Assembly: GCF_027409185.1 (NCBI RefSeq)
Contig: NC_084463.1
Coordinates: 162,603,869 to 162,667,868, forward strand
DNA from: Cynocephalus volans
Taxonomy: Eukaryota; Chordata; Mammalia; Dermoptera; Cynocephalidae
Length of the DNA stretch: 64,000 nucleotides
Direction of reading: 5' to 3'
In this document: positions 29,897 to 41,331 of the stretch, piece after piece
How the letters are laid out: every line of letters begins with the position of its first letter
How positions within the stretch are numbered: the first letter of the stretch is position 1
Made by a program: the position numbers and the translations under genes
The notes under the pieces: model-generated
Databases searched by the model: none
The model's input: only the letters and a program-made list of their open reading frames with translations
What the model was told of the DNA's origin: nothing

Positions 29897-30418
29897 GATC
29901 CTCTGATTCCTGATTGTGAACCCAGTGTGGCCAGAGGACCAACTATGCATATTTTAAGAATTAGTTTTCCCTTGTAGCTCCTCCACGTTGAAAAGGTAGG
30001 AGAGCTCAGTGGCTGAGAGAGCAGGTGCTGGGCTTGACTTCAGGTTTCAACTCTGCCATGTGACCTTGAGCTAGACATCTAAATGAGATAATGCACCTAA
30101 AGCATTTAGCAAAGTGCCTGGCACATAATTTTTGCTCAATAAAACAATTTTTGTGAAAACCCATCATCAAAAATATTATCATTCCCATTAGTTTCGGTGC
30201 TGTCTCAATGTCTCGAGAAAGGAGATTTGCTTTTTTAATACATTCATCTCACCTAACAGCAAGAGAAAAAATGTAGATAGTGAATTGGCCTCTGGCAAAA
30301 CTTGACATTTGGAATTTTCAGTCAAGTCATCAATGGGGTACTTGAGTCTGGTATAAAACAAAGAAATACTATTACATTGCAAGTCCCTCTCCAAGTAAAG
30401 TTCTTATACATATACTTA

Positions 30419-30516
30419 TTTATTTATTTTTGGCGGCTGGCGGGTATGAGGATCTGAACACTTGACCTTGGTGTTATCAGCACCATGCTTTAACCAAGTG
30501 AGCTAACCGGCCAGCC
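30419..30516 (-). mobile_element. Monomer tRNA-Ile SINE
   Basis: TTATTTATTTATTTTTGGCGGCTGGC then reversed unit ending GAGCTAACCGGCCAGCC. Left flank AAGTAAAGTTCTTATA (30393-30408) and right flank AAGTAAAGGGCTTTTA (30519-30534) form the TSD. Confidence 0.85.
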
Positions 30517-30534
30517 TTAAGTAAAGGGCTTTTA

Positions 30535-30892
30535 TATATTTATTTATTAATGTATTTATTTATTATTATTATTATTTTTTACATTCTAAGATGTTATTGT
30601 GGAGCAGTTGGGTGGAGGGGGAGAGAGAAAGGGGGATAGGGTTGGCGGATGAGGAACGGGAGCAGAGGGTGGGTTGAGGCCTGTGGCACCTCCGTCATTC
30701 TGGCAGAGGAGCCCAGGGGGCTTCCGTTGGTGGCTTGGTCATGGCTGGGCTGGATGTGGACATCAGGGGGATGTGGCTGAGGCCCTCGGCACCCCCCATC
30801 CCAGCTCAGGAGCTCGAGGTACTTCCAGTGGTGGCCTGATGGTCATTGCTGGGCTGGATGCAGATGGGGGGGCGCTGAGGCCCTCGGCCCCC
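30535..30892 (-). mobile_element. Retroposed GC-rich element, L1 3' UTR-like
   Basis: An AT-rich tail at 30535-30590 (poly(A) with ATAAATA units, read in reverse) precedes a GC-rich body. The body contains two diverged units of about 105 bp, each with GGCTGGGCTGGATG and GCTGAGGCCCTCGGC. Flanks AGTAAAGGGCTTTTA (30520-30534) and AGTAAAGTGCTCTTA (30893-30907) form a TSD. The AACATCTTAGAATGT end suggests a lineage-specific L1 3' UTR; assignment is tentative. Confidence 0.6.
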
Positions 30893-31053
30893 AGTAAAGT
30901 GCTCTTAAACCAAGTTTTTTATAACTCAGATTTGGAAATCAATATATTATTTAAGAATGAAAATCAAATTGATTGTTCCATGCACATCAAAGAGGTTGAA
31001 AAGCTATTTTCTCAGACCCAGCCCCTAATACGTGATTCTTCTGCTTGAATAGT

Positions 31054-31456
31054 GTTTTAGTCAGTGTTCCCCAGAGAAACAGAACCACAGGAAGGCCAGT
31101 GGTGTAGATCATAGGCCGGAGAGCTGGAGGGCCAGAGGGCCGAGGCGTGGATTCCAGTCTGGATGTCAAAGCCTGAGAACCAGGAGTGTCCGATGGTGTA
31201 GGCCCCAGTCTGATGGCAGGAAAAGATGGACGTCGCAGCTCAAGTGGTCGGGCAGAGAGGAGTCAACCTTCTGCCTCTTTGTTCCACTCAGGCCCTCAGT
31301 GTATTGGATGACGCCCACCCACACTGGGGAGGCCCACCCATTCAAATACTGATCTCTTCGGGAAACACCCTCACAGACACCCCAGAAATAATGTTTATCC
31401 AGCTATCGGGGCATCCCTTGGCCCTGTCAACTTGACACATAAAATTAACCATCACA
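31054..31456 (-). mobile_element. MLT2-like ERVL LTR, minus orientation
   Basis: TTAGTCAGTGTTCCCCAGAGAAACAGAACC start, GGATGACGCCCACCCACACTGGGGAGG middle and CACATAAAATTAACCATCACA end; this is the reversed MLT2-type LTR text. Same family at 42370 and 49357. Confidence 0.78.
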
Positions 31457-31956
31457 GATAGCTTTGGCAGTTCCGCCTTTTGCGTATAAGATGCAATCCA
31501 CATAGCTTTTAGTTTTGCATCTGAGCCGTCCGTGATCTTCCTTCTAGACCTACGTCTTCACCACACTCTCCACCCTGCAACCTCTGGAACATCTGTCCTT
31601 CTCCAGGCATGGCATTCCTATGCCACTGAATGAAGTTCTTCCAGGATCACCCGAAGCCTTCTGATCTAGAACACCTCCCTGTGCATTCTGTGCCTGAGCT
31701 GCATCCGGCATTGGCCTGAGCTATTTGGCTGAAGTGAGAGATGTCGCAGCTCAGCACTGATCCCGCACTGAGGTGTGCAGTGTACTAACAGCATCACTTT
31801 GCATCCAAGGGTACGGTTTGTACCGGCTCTCAAGATGACCTGGTCTCTCCCCTTGTACACATCCACAGCACTAGCTGGGCCCCCAAGTTTCAACAGTACT
31901 TATGTGACTAGAAACCTCTCAAGATAAGAAACTGGATTTTTTCTTCTTTTCCCACT

Positions 31957-32053
31957 TTTTTTTTTTTTTTTTTTTTTTGGTGGCTGGCTGGTGTAGGGAT
32001 CCAAACCCTTGACCTTGGTGTTAAAACACCACACTCTAACCAACTCAGCTAAT
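31957..32053 (-). mobile_element. Monomer tRNA-Ile SINE
   Basis: Twenty-T run then GGTGGCTGGCTGGTGTAGGGATCC, CTTGACCTTGGTGTT and CTCTAACCAACTCAGCTAA; reverse orientation. Confidence 0.87.
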
Positions 32054-32627
32054 TAAATACATTCATAATGTTGTGAAACCACCACCACCACCCATCTCCA
32101 TAAGTCTTTTTATCTTATAAAATCGAAACTCTTCTGACGCTATGAGTTTGACTACTCCATGTACCTCATATAAGTGGAATCACCCAATGTTTATCCTCTG
32201 TGTTTGGCTTATTTCACTTAGCAAAATGTCCACAAGGTTCTTCCATGATGTAGCAAGTGTCAGAATTTCCTTCCAACTGATTTTTTTACAAAGATGCAGA
32301 AACAATTCAGTAGAGGAAAAAGCCCTTTCAACAGCAGGTGCTGGAGAAATTAGATTTTCATAGGCAGACCAAGTAATGTCAATCTAAACCTCACATCTTG
32401 TACAAAAATTACCTGAAAATGAATCATGGACTTAAATGGGAAATGTAAAATTATATAACTTTAAGGGAAAAAAGTGGGAGAAAATGTTCAGGATCTAGGG
32501 CTAGGCAAAGAACTCTTAGACAAGACACTAAAAGCATGACCCATAAATGGAAAAATTGATAAATTGCATCTCATAAAAATGAAAACATTTGCAATACACC
32601 TGTTAGGAGGATAGAAAACAAGTTACG

Positions 32628-32732
32628 GGGGGCTGGCCAGCTGGCTAATTTGGTCAGAGAGCAATGTTATGACACCAAGATCAAGGGTTCAGATCCCCAT
32701 AATGGCCAGCCACCAAAAAAAAAAAAAAAAAA
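32628..32732 (+). mobile_element. Monomer tRNA-Ile SINE in L1
   Basis: GGGGGGCTGGCCAGCTGGCTAATTTGG start and 18-A tail. TSD ACAAGTTAC at 32618-32626 and again just after the tail (GACAAGTTACC). Confidence 0.87.
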
Positions 32733-33184
32733 GACAAGTTACCAGTGGGAGAAAATATTTGCAAACCATATATCTAATGAAGGACTAGTGTCTAGAATAT
32801 ATAAAGAACTCTCAAAACACCACAGTACAAAAAGTCCCCCAAAATTCTTTTTGAAAATGGGTAAAAGACATAGACATTTCTCCAAAGATGATATATAGAT
32901 GAAAAATAAATACATGAGAAGATGTTCAACTTCATTAGCCACCAAAGAAATACAAACTAAAACCACAATGAGATATCACTATGGACCTATCAGAATAGCT
33001 AAAATAAATCATGACAACACCAACTGCCAGCGACGAGTCAAAGAAACATTGAATTATTTACTGCTGATGGGAATGTAAATTGGTAAGGTCACTTTAGAAA
33101 ACAGTTTGGGAGTTTCTTATAAAACTATACGTGCAAGGGCCAGCCTGTGGCTCACTTGGGAGAGTGTGGTGCTGACAACACCAA

Positions 33185-33811
33185 TGTTGCACTCTCTTTG
33201 CCACCTCTATTCCCCTGGGTGATGGAGATACAAAGGATTACTCAAAGCCCATTTCTTCTGAGCAGTGAGAAACCCTGAAAGGGTTAATTTCCAGGAACCC
33301 TCAAGAGAGAGGGATTCCTCCTTGGGAAATTAACCCTGAACTGGAGTTCTGTCTCAGTATTTATTCTCCAAACCAGAAATTTACAGAAAAGGAATGGGGG
33401 TGGAATTATGGCTAAGTATAGTTTAGCAATAGAAGCTGGTAACATCAGTGAAATAACAAAGTGACATTCTAAAATGCAATTTTCAAAAGGTTAAGTCGAT
33501 CCACCAACAAAAGCTTGCTCTTTGCAAATACTGTCTTTTCCTACAGCAGTTTCCTCAGTATGCTTACATAACAATCGAATAACTTTAGGTTAACCTTCTC
33601 CAAGGGCATCTGTCCTTGAGCCAGCAATTTTGCTGTGTTACAATTCTTTATCTACATCAGAGACTTTAGCCTGGGGAAAGTTTCTTGTCTTTTGCAAACT
33701 TAACATTTCTATATGTAATTTTAAAAAGTTAGGTTATACCTGAAACTACAGGGCTTTGGAAGGTAGGTCCTGTGAAATACATTGGCTTTATAAATGTTAG
33801 CATACTCCGCA
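33185..33811 (-). mobile_element. 3' LTR of class II provirus
   Basis: Plus-strand text runs TGTTGCACTCTC to TACTCCGCA. It is the same length as its partner at 37653-38279 and collinear throughout. Sense is minus, so it is the downstream LTR. Confidence 0.9.
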
Positions 33812-34140
33812 TCTCCCGTTTTATTTATTTAATTAAAAGAAAAAGCAAAAGCTATAGATCGAGTTTTCACAGTTAAGACAAAAGCATTTTGTTAAAGCAA
33901 AACTAGTATCATTTAGCATGGCCAGTCCTTTTAATTTATCCTGGGTGGGTACTGATGATGTCATCATCTCTCAGAGCTGTTGCACTGGCATCATTCCTGG
34001 TGCTGTGAATTGGGGTGTAATTACCAGTTGTTGAAACTCCAGAATGGGGTTCTGTTCTGTATAATAGTTGATTTTGAGTCCAGAGAGTTTGTTGATATTC
34101 ACCCGTCCAGGACACTGCTGCTTTCAAAGCATCTAGTCTT

Positions 34141-34330
34141 GGGCCAGCCCCGTGGTGCACTTGGGAGAGTGCAGCACTTGGGAGTGCAGCGGCGCTCCTG
34201 CCGTGGGTTTGGATCCTATATAGGAATGGCCGGTGCTCTCACTGGCTGAGCATGGTGCGGGTGAAACCATGCCAAGGGTTGCGATCCCCTTACCGGTCAC
34301 AAAAAGACAAAAAAAAAAAAAAAAAAAAAA
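34141..34330 (+). mobile_element. Long GC-rich-type dimer SINE in the class II provirus
   Basis: GGGCCAGCCCCGTGGTGCACTTGG with a GCAGCACTTGGGAGTGCAGCGGCGCTCCTGCCGTGGG middle, then second-unit text and GGTCACAAAAAGACAAAAA tail. TSD AAAGCATCTAGTCTT at 34126-34140 and 34331-34345, perfect. Intermediate between the standard dimer and the short GC-rich form. Confidence 0.9.
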
Positions 34331-35412
34331 AAAGCATCTAGTCTTTTGTAAAATTTCTTGATCAATTACAAATCTTTTGTTTAAGAACAGGATGTCTCAT
34401 CCAGGTTATAAACACCCTCTTTAAGGCCAGGAAAATTTAGAAAAATGCTTTGGCAGACAAGATATTATTTCTCCCTTTACGATCAAAGCATTCTTCATAA
34501 AAGCATTGATGATCAATTCTTTCATAGAAAAGGTTTTACTTTTCTTTCCATAGATCCCTCAGTCCTGGGAAGGCTCATTCTCAGGTTGTCATATCCCACA
34601 TGGGGGGGGGGGATGAATCAGCAAGATGAAGCAGCAGTTAGACCAAATTAGGCAACATAAAGAGGGGTCAAGAACTTAGAAGTGACATGCTATCTCATAA
34701 CCAAAGTTTTAAATTATATCCTGTTATGTATAGAAAGAGTTAAATTTTATTGAAGTTGTGAAAATAGCCACATTGTCATAATAATCATAAAGATACTTAA
34801 AGTTATTAAATTTGGGGGGATCAAATAAAGAGAAAACAAATGCTTTAATTTCTGTTTTAAATGATATTTTACCAAGCTTTTATCAGTTATAGATAGCTTA
34901 AGAGGAGAGTTTTCTTAATCTGAAAAACAAAATATTAAGAGAACCAGAAGTGTTTTAAAATAAGGATATTGTAAAAACCCATAATTCTTTTTAATCAGTT
35001 CATTAATTAACTTTTGTTGTTTTGACCTTGGTGAGTAATTTCACAAACCCATCAGTTTCTTCATTAGAATTTTAGAAATTCAGTTTAAAGGTATGAACTC
35101 AGAGTTTGTCAGGAAACTGTACCTATCAGAGTTTTTTTTAATGAAATATTTGAAGACATAACATTTTAAAATTATAATTGAACCAAGATTATGACTGGTA
35201 GCATTTATATCTAGACACAGATTTCCAAGAACCTTACAAAATTTTGGAACACATATTAATAACATCTCAATACTGACAATACTTTCCCATATAGTCTAAT
35301 TTATCAAATAAGCCAATTAGTTTTGATACATCTCTTATATATATCCTTTGAGAAGCTCCAGGGCTCTTGGAACTCCTCAAAGTTAGTTTAAATCAAAAGG
35401 TTGAGATTTCAG

Positions 35413-35600
35413 GGTTGGCCTGTGGCTCACTTGGGAGAGTGTGGTGCTGATAACACCAAGGCCACAGGTTCAGATCCTATATAGGGATGGCCGGTTGGCT
35501 CACTGGATGAGCACGGTGTTGACAACACCAAGCCAAGGGTTGAGATCCCCTTACCGGTCATCTTTAATAAATAAATAAATAAATAAATAAATAGAATTTT
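35413..35600 (+). mobile_element. Dimer tRNA-Ile SINE in the class II provirus
   Basis: GGTTGGCCTGTGGCTCACTTGGG start, CTATATAGGGATGGCCGG linker and an AATAAATA-type tail. TSD AAAAGGTTGAGATTTCAG and AAAAGTTGAGATTTCAG. Confidence 0.92.
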
Positions 35601-37098
35601 AAAAGTTGAGATTTCAGAGTTTAGTTTTGGAAAGTCTGTCAAATAACAAAGGATTAGAACACTTAGTTGAATAAGATCACAAATTACTACAAAAAATAAA
35701 ACCAAAGTGACAAAGGATTTCAAAGGGAGAGAGCATGAGAAATTATTAAGCACAACTTAAAAGACCTCTAGAAAAGACAAATGTAATCCTGTTTGATTAG
35801 TAAACCCATGCAAAGATGTGTGCTGATAAGAACATTTTTATACATTCTGGTTAGTAAATGGGGGTCCATTTTTCAGAGCAGATTATGCAAGGCCCATTAT
35901 GAGCCTCAGCTATTTTTAACCAACTAAATATTTATGGTTTCCCGGTAAAAAACTTGGTGTATAAAATCTGTACCTTTATCAGTTAATGTTAACTAGGGCC
36001 TGTGAGATATTGGGCATAGGTCCCCTTTCACTAGCCATCTGGGTCCCAGGTTTCCACATGGCATTTAGGGCCATATGGAATCCAGAGAGGCCATGTGGAG
36101 CAAAGATAATTCTAAAAGATATTGTTTCTCCCAGTATGGCCAGGAGGCAGAGCTGAGATAAGGAAGAGGCATGTTGACCTAGAGACAAATTTAGGTAAAA
36201 GGCTTAAATCAAATTTTGAAGATATATTTATTTTATCAAAACTTTAGAAAATTAAAGTCATGTGAACTTGAAAGGTATACTTATTTATTTAATGAGCGTG
36301 CATTAATTATAAGCCAATTTGGTACCATGCAGACAATACAAACACACATACAGTCATGAACATGTAGACATAACATACAGCTTACATATGTATATATATA
36401 GACATTAACAACAAAAACAAATAAGGATTTTATAGGTTTTGTTTTAGATGTAATAAGGAGACAGATAAATAGAAAACTCACTAGTATAAAGGACAGTCAT
36501 GTTTAGATTGTGTTTCTAAAGAATGTTAAAGCTTATCTGTGAGGCCTCACCCTGTTTTAACAAAAGCAAGGTAACAAATTTACATTGTAAAGCAAAGTAT
36601 GCAAGCCTTTTCAAGGAGATGTAGAGAAAATTTTCTTCTTTTTAAGAAAATGGCATAGAATTCTACCATAGGATTTTGTGAGGAAATACATAGATTAGCC
36701 TTGAAGAAAATTTAGAAGTCAGTTCAAGATAACCAGCTGGATGCCAGAAAATTTGAGATCATCTAGTTAAACAGGTAGATTTTTGTCTAGTTTTTGTTTC
36801 TCAAATGGGTTACTGAGCTTAAGGGCTGAGCCACCAATCAGAGATAAAGTCATTGACTCTTGGGGCTTTTAGAGAAAAACAGCATACCCAAAAGGAGGTA
36901 CAGTTGGTGTGCCATGGCTGTGTTTTTCGTAAAGTTTCAGAGTCAAGAAAAGAACCACTGCTTTACAGAGAGAAGAGAAGCATTGTGCAGATAAGAAAAC
37001 ATGCTCAAACAAAACCAACACTGCAAAGAAATATAACTTCTTTTACTTTAGATTGTCCAATTTAAAAGCTTTTTTCAGTTACTGGCAAAGATTAAGTT

Positions 37099-37416
37099 TT
37101 ATCCTTTTTTGGTGACATAGACATGTCTCAGTTTTTTGTTAAGATCTTGAACAGGTCTCAAAGCGACTTGACATAGATTCCAAGTTGTTAGATGGGACAC
37201 CTTGATGAGACACATTGTATAAATTAACCAGTGATCAATTTGCTCCCCAATTCTTACATTAAGGCTCCCTCCCTTGAAGTACCAAGGACATGGTTGTTTA
37301 ATATCCACTAACAGTTTTACAAGCTGCCGTTCAGTTACTTTACAGCTGGCTGCTTTAAGGAGACATTGGAGTTGTAAGGTATGTTCAGTCTCCCCTTTTG
37401 TTAAAGAATTATCCAT
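37099..37416 (-). pseudogene. Betaretroviral Gag matrix-like remnant
   Basis: About 105 codons on the minus strand, 240 bp after the 5' LTR. It contains LLKAASCKVTERQLVKLL and CPWYFKGGSLNV, then HLTTWNLCQ; the spacing of Leu/Lys-rich helix, CPWF-like and PLT-W-like blocks matches betaretroviral and HERV-K-type matrix domains as I know them. It is a short, truncated N-terminal part of Gag and has no downstream capsid frame. It supports class II assignment of the provirus. Confidence 0.65.
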
Positions 37417-37652
37417 ATTTTAAAAGGAAAAAAAAAAGGAAAAATACCTTCAGGGTTGAAAAGACCTAACTTGACCTGCTGCAGGCATGGACCCCTAATC
37501 GAGAACCGCCTGTGACTCCCTTTAACAGGGTGAGTCTCCCTTACCAGGACTTCCCTTGACGGGATAAGTAGCGGACATCCTTTTCCTTTCCAAGGCTTGG
37601 CAGGTCAGTCTCCGATTCGTGGAGCCAGAATGCCTCACACGGGGCACCATTT

Positions 37653-38279
37653 TGTTGCATTCTCTTTGTCACCTCTCTTCCCCTGGGTGACAGAGATGCA
37701 AAGGATTACTCAAAGCCCATTTCTTCTGAGCAGTGAGAAACCCTGAAGGGGTTAATTTCCAGGAACCCTCAAGAGAGAGGGATTCCTCCTTGGGAAATTA
37801 ACCCTGAACTGGGATTCTGTCTCAGAATTTGTTCTCCAGGCCAGAAAGTTACAGAAAAGGAACACAGGTGGAGTTATGGCTAAGTATAGTTTAACAACAG
37901 AAGCTGGTAACATCAGTGAAATAACAAAGTGACATTCCATAATGCAATTTTCAAAAGGTTAAGTCGATCCACCAACAAAAGCTTGCTCTTTGCAAATACT
38001 GTCTTTTCCTACAGCAGTTTCCTCAGTATGCTTACATAACAATCGAATAACTTTAGGTTAACCTTCTCCGAGGGCATCTGTCCTTGAGCCAGCAATTTTG
38101 CTGTGTTACAATTCTTTATCTACATCAGAGACCTTAGCCTGGGGAAAGTTTCCTGTCTGTTGCAAGCTTAACATTTCTATATGTAATTTTAAAAAGTTAG
38201 GTTATACCTGAAACTACAGGGCTTTGGAAGCTAGGCCCTGTGAAATACATTGGCTTTATAAATGTTAGTATACTCCACA
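37653..38279 (-). mobile_element. 5' LTR of class II provirus
   Basis: Runs TGTTGCATTCTC to TACTCCACA on the plus strand and abuts the TSD CACCAA. The putative primer-binding site lies immediately outside its left edge (37634-37650). Confidence 0.9.
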
Positions 38280-39100
38280 CACCAAGGCCACGGGTTCGGA
38301 TCCCATATAGGGATGGCTGGTTAGCTCACTTGGGAGAGCGTGGTGCTGACAACACCAAGTCAAGGGTTAAGATCCCTTTACTGGTCATCCTTTTAAAAAA
38401 AACAACCAACCACCCCCCCACCAAACATGCAAATTACCATATAACCCACCAATCGCACTCCTGGACATTTATCCCAAAGAAATAGGAAAATGTTCACACA
38501 CAAAAATACCCTGTCCATGAACATTCATAACAGTTTTATTCATAATAGCCCACAAATGGAAATAACCCAGATGTACTCCAGTGGGTGAGGGGTTAAACAA
38601 TCCATACCATGGAGAACTACTTAGTAATAAAAAGAAACACACTACTGAATCCGGCAGCAACCTGGATGAATCTCTGGAGAATTCTGCTGAATGGGGAAAA
38701 AAAGCTAACCCCCAAAGATTATATATTGTTTGATTCCATTTACATAACATTCTTGAAATGACAAAATTATGGAAATGAGAACAGATTAATGATTTCCAGA
38801 GATTAAGGACAGGAAAAGGGGGAGGAGGGAGGAAACTGGGTGTAGTTATTAAAAGACAACATGAAGGATCCTCATGGTGACAAAACCGTTCAGTGTCTTG
38901 ACTGTGTGGTGGACACATGACCCTGCACAGGCGAGACAACTGCATGGAACTGAACACATGCACTCAAGCACCAGAACAACTAAAATTACAGAAATCTGAA
39001 TAAGACCGATGGATCATATCAATATGAATATCCTGGCTGTGATATTATACCATAGTTTTGCAAGATGTTATCTCATCTCAAAATAAAAAGTTTAGCTAGA

Positions 39101-39521
39101 AAAGTAAATGGACTTAAATGCTCTAGTTAAAAGACAAAGGAAGTTGGAATAAAAAGCAAAAGAAAATCAAATTATATTTTATTTACAAGGACACCTTAAA
39201 GCGTGAAGATACAGAAAGGTTGAAAGCGAAAGAATGGAAAAATACATGCCATCTGTGACTGACCAAAAGAGAGCTAAAGTGTCTATAGAGATATGAGGCC
39301 GACAGCACTTCAAAGCAAGAAAATAAACACATAACAAATAAAAAACCTTTCAAAACAAAGATGAAAATGTGTTAATGTGAACAGGTCCAATATTTATCAG
39401 GAAGTTATAAAAATTATAAATGTGTATGCATCTAAGAACATGGTCTCAAACTACATAAAGCAAAACACGATAGAATTATGATGAGAAACAGACAAAGCGG
39501 GAACCATTGTGCACGTGCACA

Positions 39522-39570
<49 letters not shown>

Positions 39571-40019
39571 ATGTGTGTTTGCTGATCTTGCTTCGCTTAT
39601 ATTTTCTCCCGGTCTATAGTAGGACATTTTGACACAGTTCTTCAGTAACTGATAGAACAGAGAAAACAATCAGAATAATAAAAATATTTGAATAATAACA
39701 GAATACACTTTCTTTTTAAGCACACATGGAACATACACAAAATTGATCCTATACAGAAATATCAGCACGTTTCAGTAGAATGAAATCAAAGAGTGTTTTC
39801 TGTTCACAGGGCAAGTGAGCTCAAAACCAAAAAGATAACTTGAAGACTCCAGTCTTTGTGATCAAGTAGCTGTTTCTCAGGAGCCTATAAAGAGCCCTCA
39901 TGCCACATTCTAGAATCATCCAATCACATATACTGCAGAGAATCATTGCTTCTCAGAGAGCAAGCCAACAAACAAAACAGCGAACAAAGAAAAATCTTAC
40001 CACAGGTGTTTTTGTTTTT
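39101..40019. other. Intergenic, AT-rich, mostly L1-like remnants
   Basis: Text such as GAAAATCAAATTATATTTTATTTACAAGGACACC resembles L1 ORF2 coding regions, but divergence prevents clear boundaries. No gene seen. Confidence 0.4.
39521..39580 (+). repeat. GT dinucleotide microsatellite
   Basis: About 20 uninterrupted GT units, flanked by TGTGCACGTGCACATTTG on the left and GCATGTGTGTTTGC on the right. Likely polymorphic. Confidence 0.95.
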
Positions 40020-40549
40020 TAGTTTTAAGGGTTTGATTTTAAGTCTTTTTTTGTTGAGGTGTTACCTACATACTATAGCGTGCATTACTCGTAAGCAGAC
40101 CTCTCAGTGAATTTTCACACACATACTTGCCTGTGCAAACACCACCAGATCAAGATATAGAACATTTCTAGCATTGCAGAAGGTTTCTACATACTCCCTC
40201 CCAGTCAGCACCCTCCAAGGGACACACTATTCTGACTTTTAACAGCACAGATTAGTTTTGCATGCTTTCAAATTTCATATAAATGGAGTTATATACTAGG
40301 TATTCTTTTTGTGTGGTTTCTTTCCCTTAGCGTAGTGTCGGTGGGATTCATTCTGGTTGTGTGTGGCAGTATTCTATTGCATGACCATATCACAATTTAT
40401 TTTTCTGTTCTCCCATCAGTTGACATTTAGGTTGTTTCTGATTTGTGGCTATTATGAATATGATATGAGCTTTCTTTTTCTCTTTTTATTTTTCTAAAAT
40501 AAAAGTTATTGTGTATGTTTAAGGTGTGCAGCATGATGTTATAGGATAC

Positions 40550-41331
40550 TGCAGGAGCAAGGATTACTTTCCTTCACTCTCTGAAGGTTCAAGTCTGCTG
40601 AGTGAACTCACCAAGGACAGATTATCAGGAGAGAAGACAGACAGACAGACTTATTAATGTGCATGAGCAGGGGAGCCGTGCAGAATAGGAGACTCAAAGA
40701 AAAGTCGGGTGGTTGAGCTTAAATACCTCTTCGCAGAGAACAAGGAAAGGGGGATGTAGGCAGCTGTGAAGGCGAGTAAGTGATTTCAGGGGAAACGAAT
40801 GAGCCCAAAGAACAGACCATGGCCTGGGACAAAGTTCCTTTGCGCTCTGGGCGAGGTGGTGGGCAGGTGAGCGGTGGCACCTCACTGTAAACAACGGTTG
40901 TCCTATTACGCAGATGAAGGCTCCCAGGTAATGTCTCATAACCACCCTCAGAAGAATAGACTAAAAAAGTCTGTCTGGGAGTGGAGACAACTTTTAGCCT
41001 TTTCTCTCATCCGGTGGTTAATCTTTCCTGGTTATTTGATGAGATTCCTAGGGAAATGCCCAGTTGGTTAGAGTGCGGCACTTGTAACACCAAAGTCAAG
41101 GGTTTGGTTCCCTCTACAGGCCAGCTGCAAAAAAGAAAAAAGAAGACAAGGAAACTTCCAGAGAGATCCCCTCGCTGTGTGTGTGGAGGGGAGGAGGGTG
41201 TCGAAACAAGAGAAGGTTAAAAGTCCTTGGTTCTGGGGCAGTTTCTAAGGCCTTCCAATTTCCAATTCAAAAGTGCTCAGCATGCCAAAGCGTGGTACTT
41301 TGGGGTATCATTTTCTGAGCCTCAGCAAACA
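40550..41331 (-). mobile_element. LTR-like insertion, ERV1-type, family not assigned
   Basis: Interrupts reversed L1 text. Bounded by TG at 40550 and CA at 41331. Reverse complement begins TGTTTGCTGAGGCTCAGAAA, an LTR-like start. I cannot define a clean TSD. A short tRNA-like SINE piece lies at 41060-41142. Confidence 0.45.
41060..41142 (+). mobile_element. Partial monomer SINE
   Basis: CCCAGTTGGTTAGAGTGCGGC, CAAAGTCAAGGGTTTGGTTCCC and an AAAAAAG tail; lacks the first bases of the usual element. Confidence 0.7.

Larger units (their letters stand above)
33185..38279 (-). mobile_element. Class II (betaretrovirus-like) provirus with two 627-bp LTRs
   Basis: LTRs at 33185-33811 (3' LTR in sense) and 37653-38279 (5' LTR) are both 627 bp and nearly identical by eye. 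TSD CACCAA is perfect at 33179-33184 and 38280-38285. The 6-bp duplication is typical of class II ERVs. Next to the 5' LTR the minus strand reads TGGTGCCCCGTGTGAGG, a plausible primer-binding site. The 3' LTR is preceded by AAAACGGGAGA, a polypurine tract. A Gag matrix-like fragment follows the leader. The 3.8-kb interior shows no pol or env frames, so it is a degenerate or non-autonomous copy. Confidence 0.9.
33137..38400 (+). mobile_element. Dimer SINE split by a 5.1-kb provirus
   Basis: First 48 bp at 33137-33184 (GGGCCAGCCTGTGGCTCACTTGG to GACAACACCAA); the rest at 38280-38400 (CACCAAGGCCACGGGTTCGG to the A tail). The two parts fit together across the retroviral TSD CACCAA to make one ordinary dimer SINE. 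Confidence 0.9.
32054..39100 (+). mobile_element. Old L1 body (ORF2 3' part and 3' region), split by nested insertions
   Basis: L1 text runs 32380-32627, 32733-33136 and 38401-39090 in plus orientation (for example GATATCACTATGGACCTATCAGAATAGC, TTACTGCTGATGGGAATG, then after the gap ATTACCATATAACCCACCAATCGCACTCCTGG). The join across the gap is collinear, so the 5.26 kb between 33137 and 38400 was added later. Part of 32054-32380 may be a separate old L1 piece in reverse orientation. Coding frames are destroyed. Confidence 0.8.

Noticed and set aside
38469-38963. 164-codon minus-strand frame
   Set aside because: Antisense to an L1 3' end in plus orientation; L1 antisense frames are commonly open.
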